From Bacteroidales bacterium (GTDB taxonomy: Bacteria > Bacteroidota > Bacteroidia > Bacteroidales > UBA932), in assembly GCA_017483985.1 (NCBI GenBank), contig JAFUUB010000065.1, positions 1 to 8,695 on the forward strand: 8,695 bases of DNA, given 5' to 3'. The position numbers and the translations under genes are program-made. The notes under the pieces are model-generated. The model did not search any database. It had not been told where the DNA came from and worked only from the letters and a program-made list of their open reading frames with translations. This document shows positions 8,597 to 8,695 of this stretch, piece after piece (the first letter of the stretch is position 1; each line of letters begins with the position of its first letter).

Positions 8597-8695
8597 ATGT
8601 TTTATTACAGGTCAACAAAAGTAGAGCAGTTCTATGATACTGCTATGGATCTTTATTTCAACAAAGGGGTCGGTGCAACGCAAATAGTTCGACAA
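8597..8695 (+). CDS. Start of a probable insertion-sequence transposase, cut off by window edge
   Basis: 33 codons from the ATG at 8597 stay open to the window end. The peptide (STKVEQFYDTAMDLY, then FNKGVGATQIVRQ) resembles the first helices of the helix-turn-helix N-terminal domain found in IS3-like OrfA and related transposases, where a charged helix is followed by a G-x-T-Q-I-style turn into the recognition helix. The ORF and its 60-nt upstream flank are much richer in A+T than the genes to the left, which fits a mobile element. The terminal inverted repeat and target duplication cannot be fixed from this end alone. It could also be another HTH protein; only the N-terminus is visible. Confidence 0.5.
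   Translation, partial: MFYYRSTKVEQFYDTAMDLYFNKGVGATQIVRQ

Overview
The window comes from a GC-rich member of the Bacteroidetes, probably order Bacteroidales. The evidence is threefold: several intergenic regions carry the Bacteroidetes-type promoter (TTTG, about 18-20 bp, then TAnnTTTG), Shine-Dalgarno sequences are weak or absent, and the histidine-degradation enzymes are of the Bacteroidetes kind (a fused FtcD/FchA protein and a long-form urocanase). I cannot name the genus.

Positions 1-4887, minus strand, hold a tight histidine-utilisation operon transcribed ftcD -> hutU -> hutH. ftcD and hutU overlap by 8 nt, hutU and hutH are 4 nt apart, and hutH runs off the left edge. HutH deaminates histidine to urocanate. 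HutU hydrates urocanate to imidazolonepropionate. The bifunctional FtcD moves the formimino group of formiminoglutamate to tetrahydrofolate and deaminates it to methenyl-THF, releasing glutamate. The missing step, HutI (imidazolonepropionase), is not in the window and may lie beyond the left edge.

Upstream of this operon, on the same strand but separated by a perfect 13-bp hairpin terminator, is a small Cro/C1-type (XRE) regulator (5007-5240) with a good promoter of its own.

Positions 5241-5760 (520 bp) contain no convincing protein gene. The right half looks like an independent plus-strand non-coding RNA: several long hairpins in a row (5510-5647) followed by two tandem intrinsic terminators whose T-tracts both lie on the plus strand (5658-5684 and 5706-5741). 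A 14-nt sequence in this putative RNA gene is repeated, inverted, just downstream of the XRE promoter, which suggests a shared operator. This is the least explained part of the window.

Positions 5761-7197 (minus) encode an NhaC-family antiporter. Diverging from it is a dipeptide epimerase of the enolase superfamily (7331-8467, plus), with an unusual export signal combining a twin-arginine motif and a lipobox. They share a 133-bp divergent promoter region. A large hairpin follows the epimerase. The right edge is AT-rich and starts an ORF (8597-8695, cut off) that resembles the N-terminal helix-turn-helix part of an insertion-sequence transposase.
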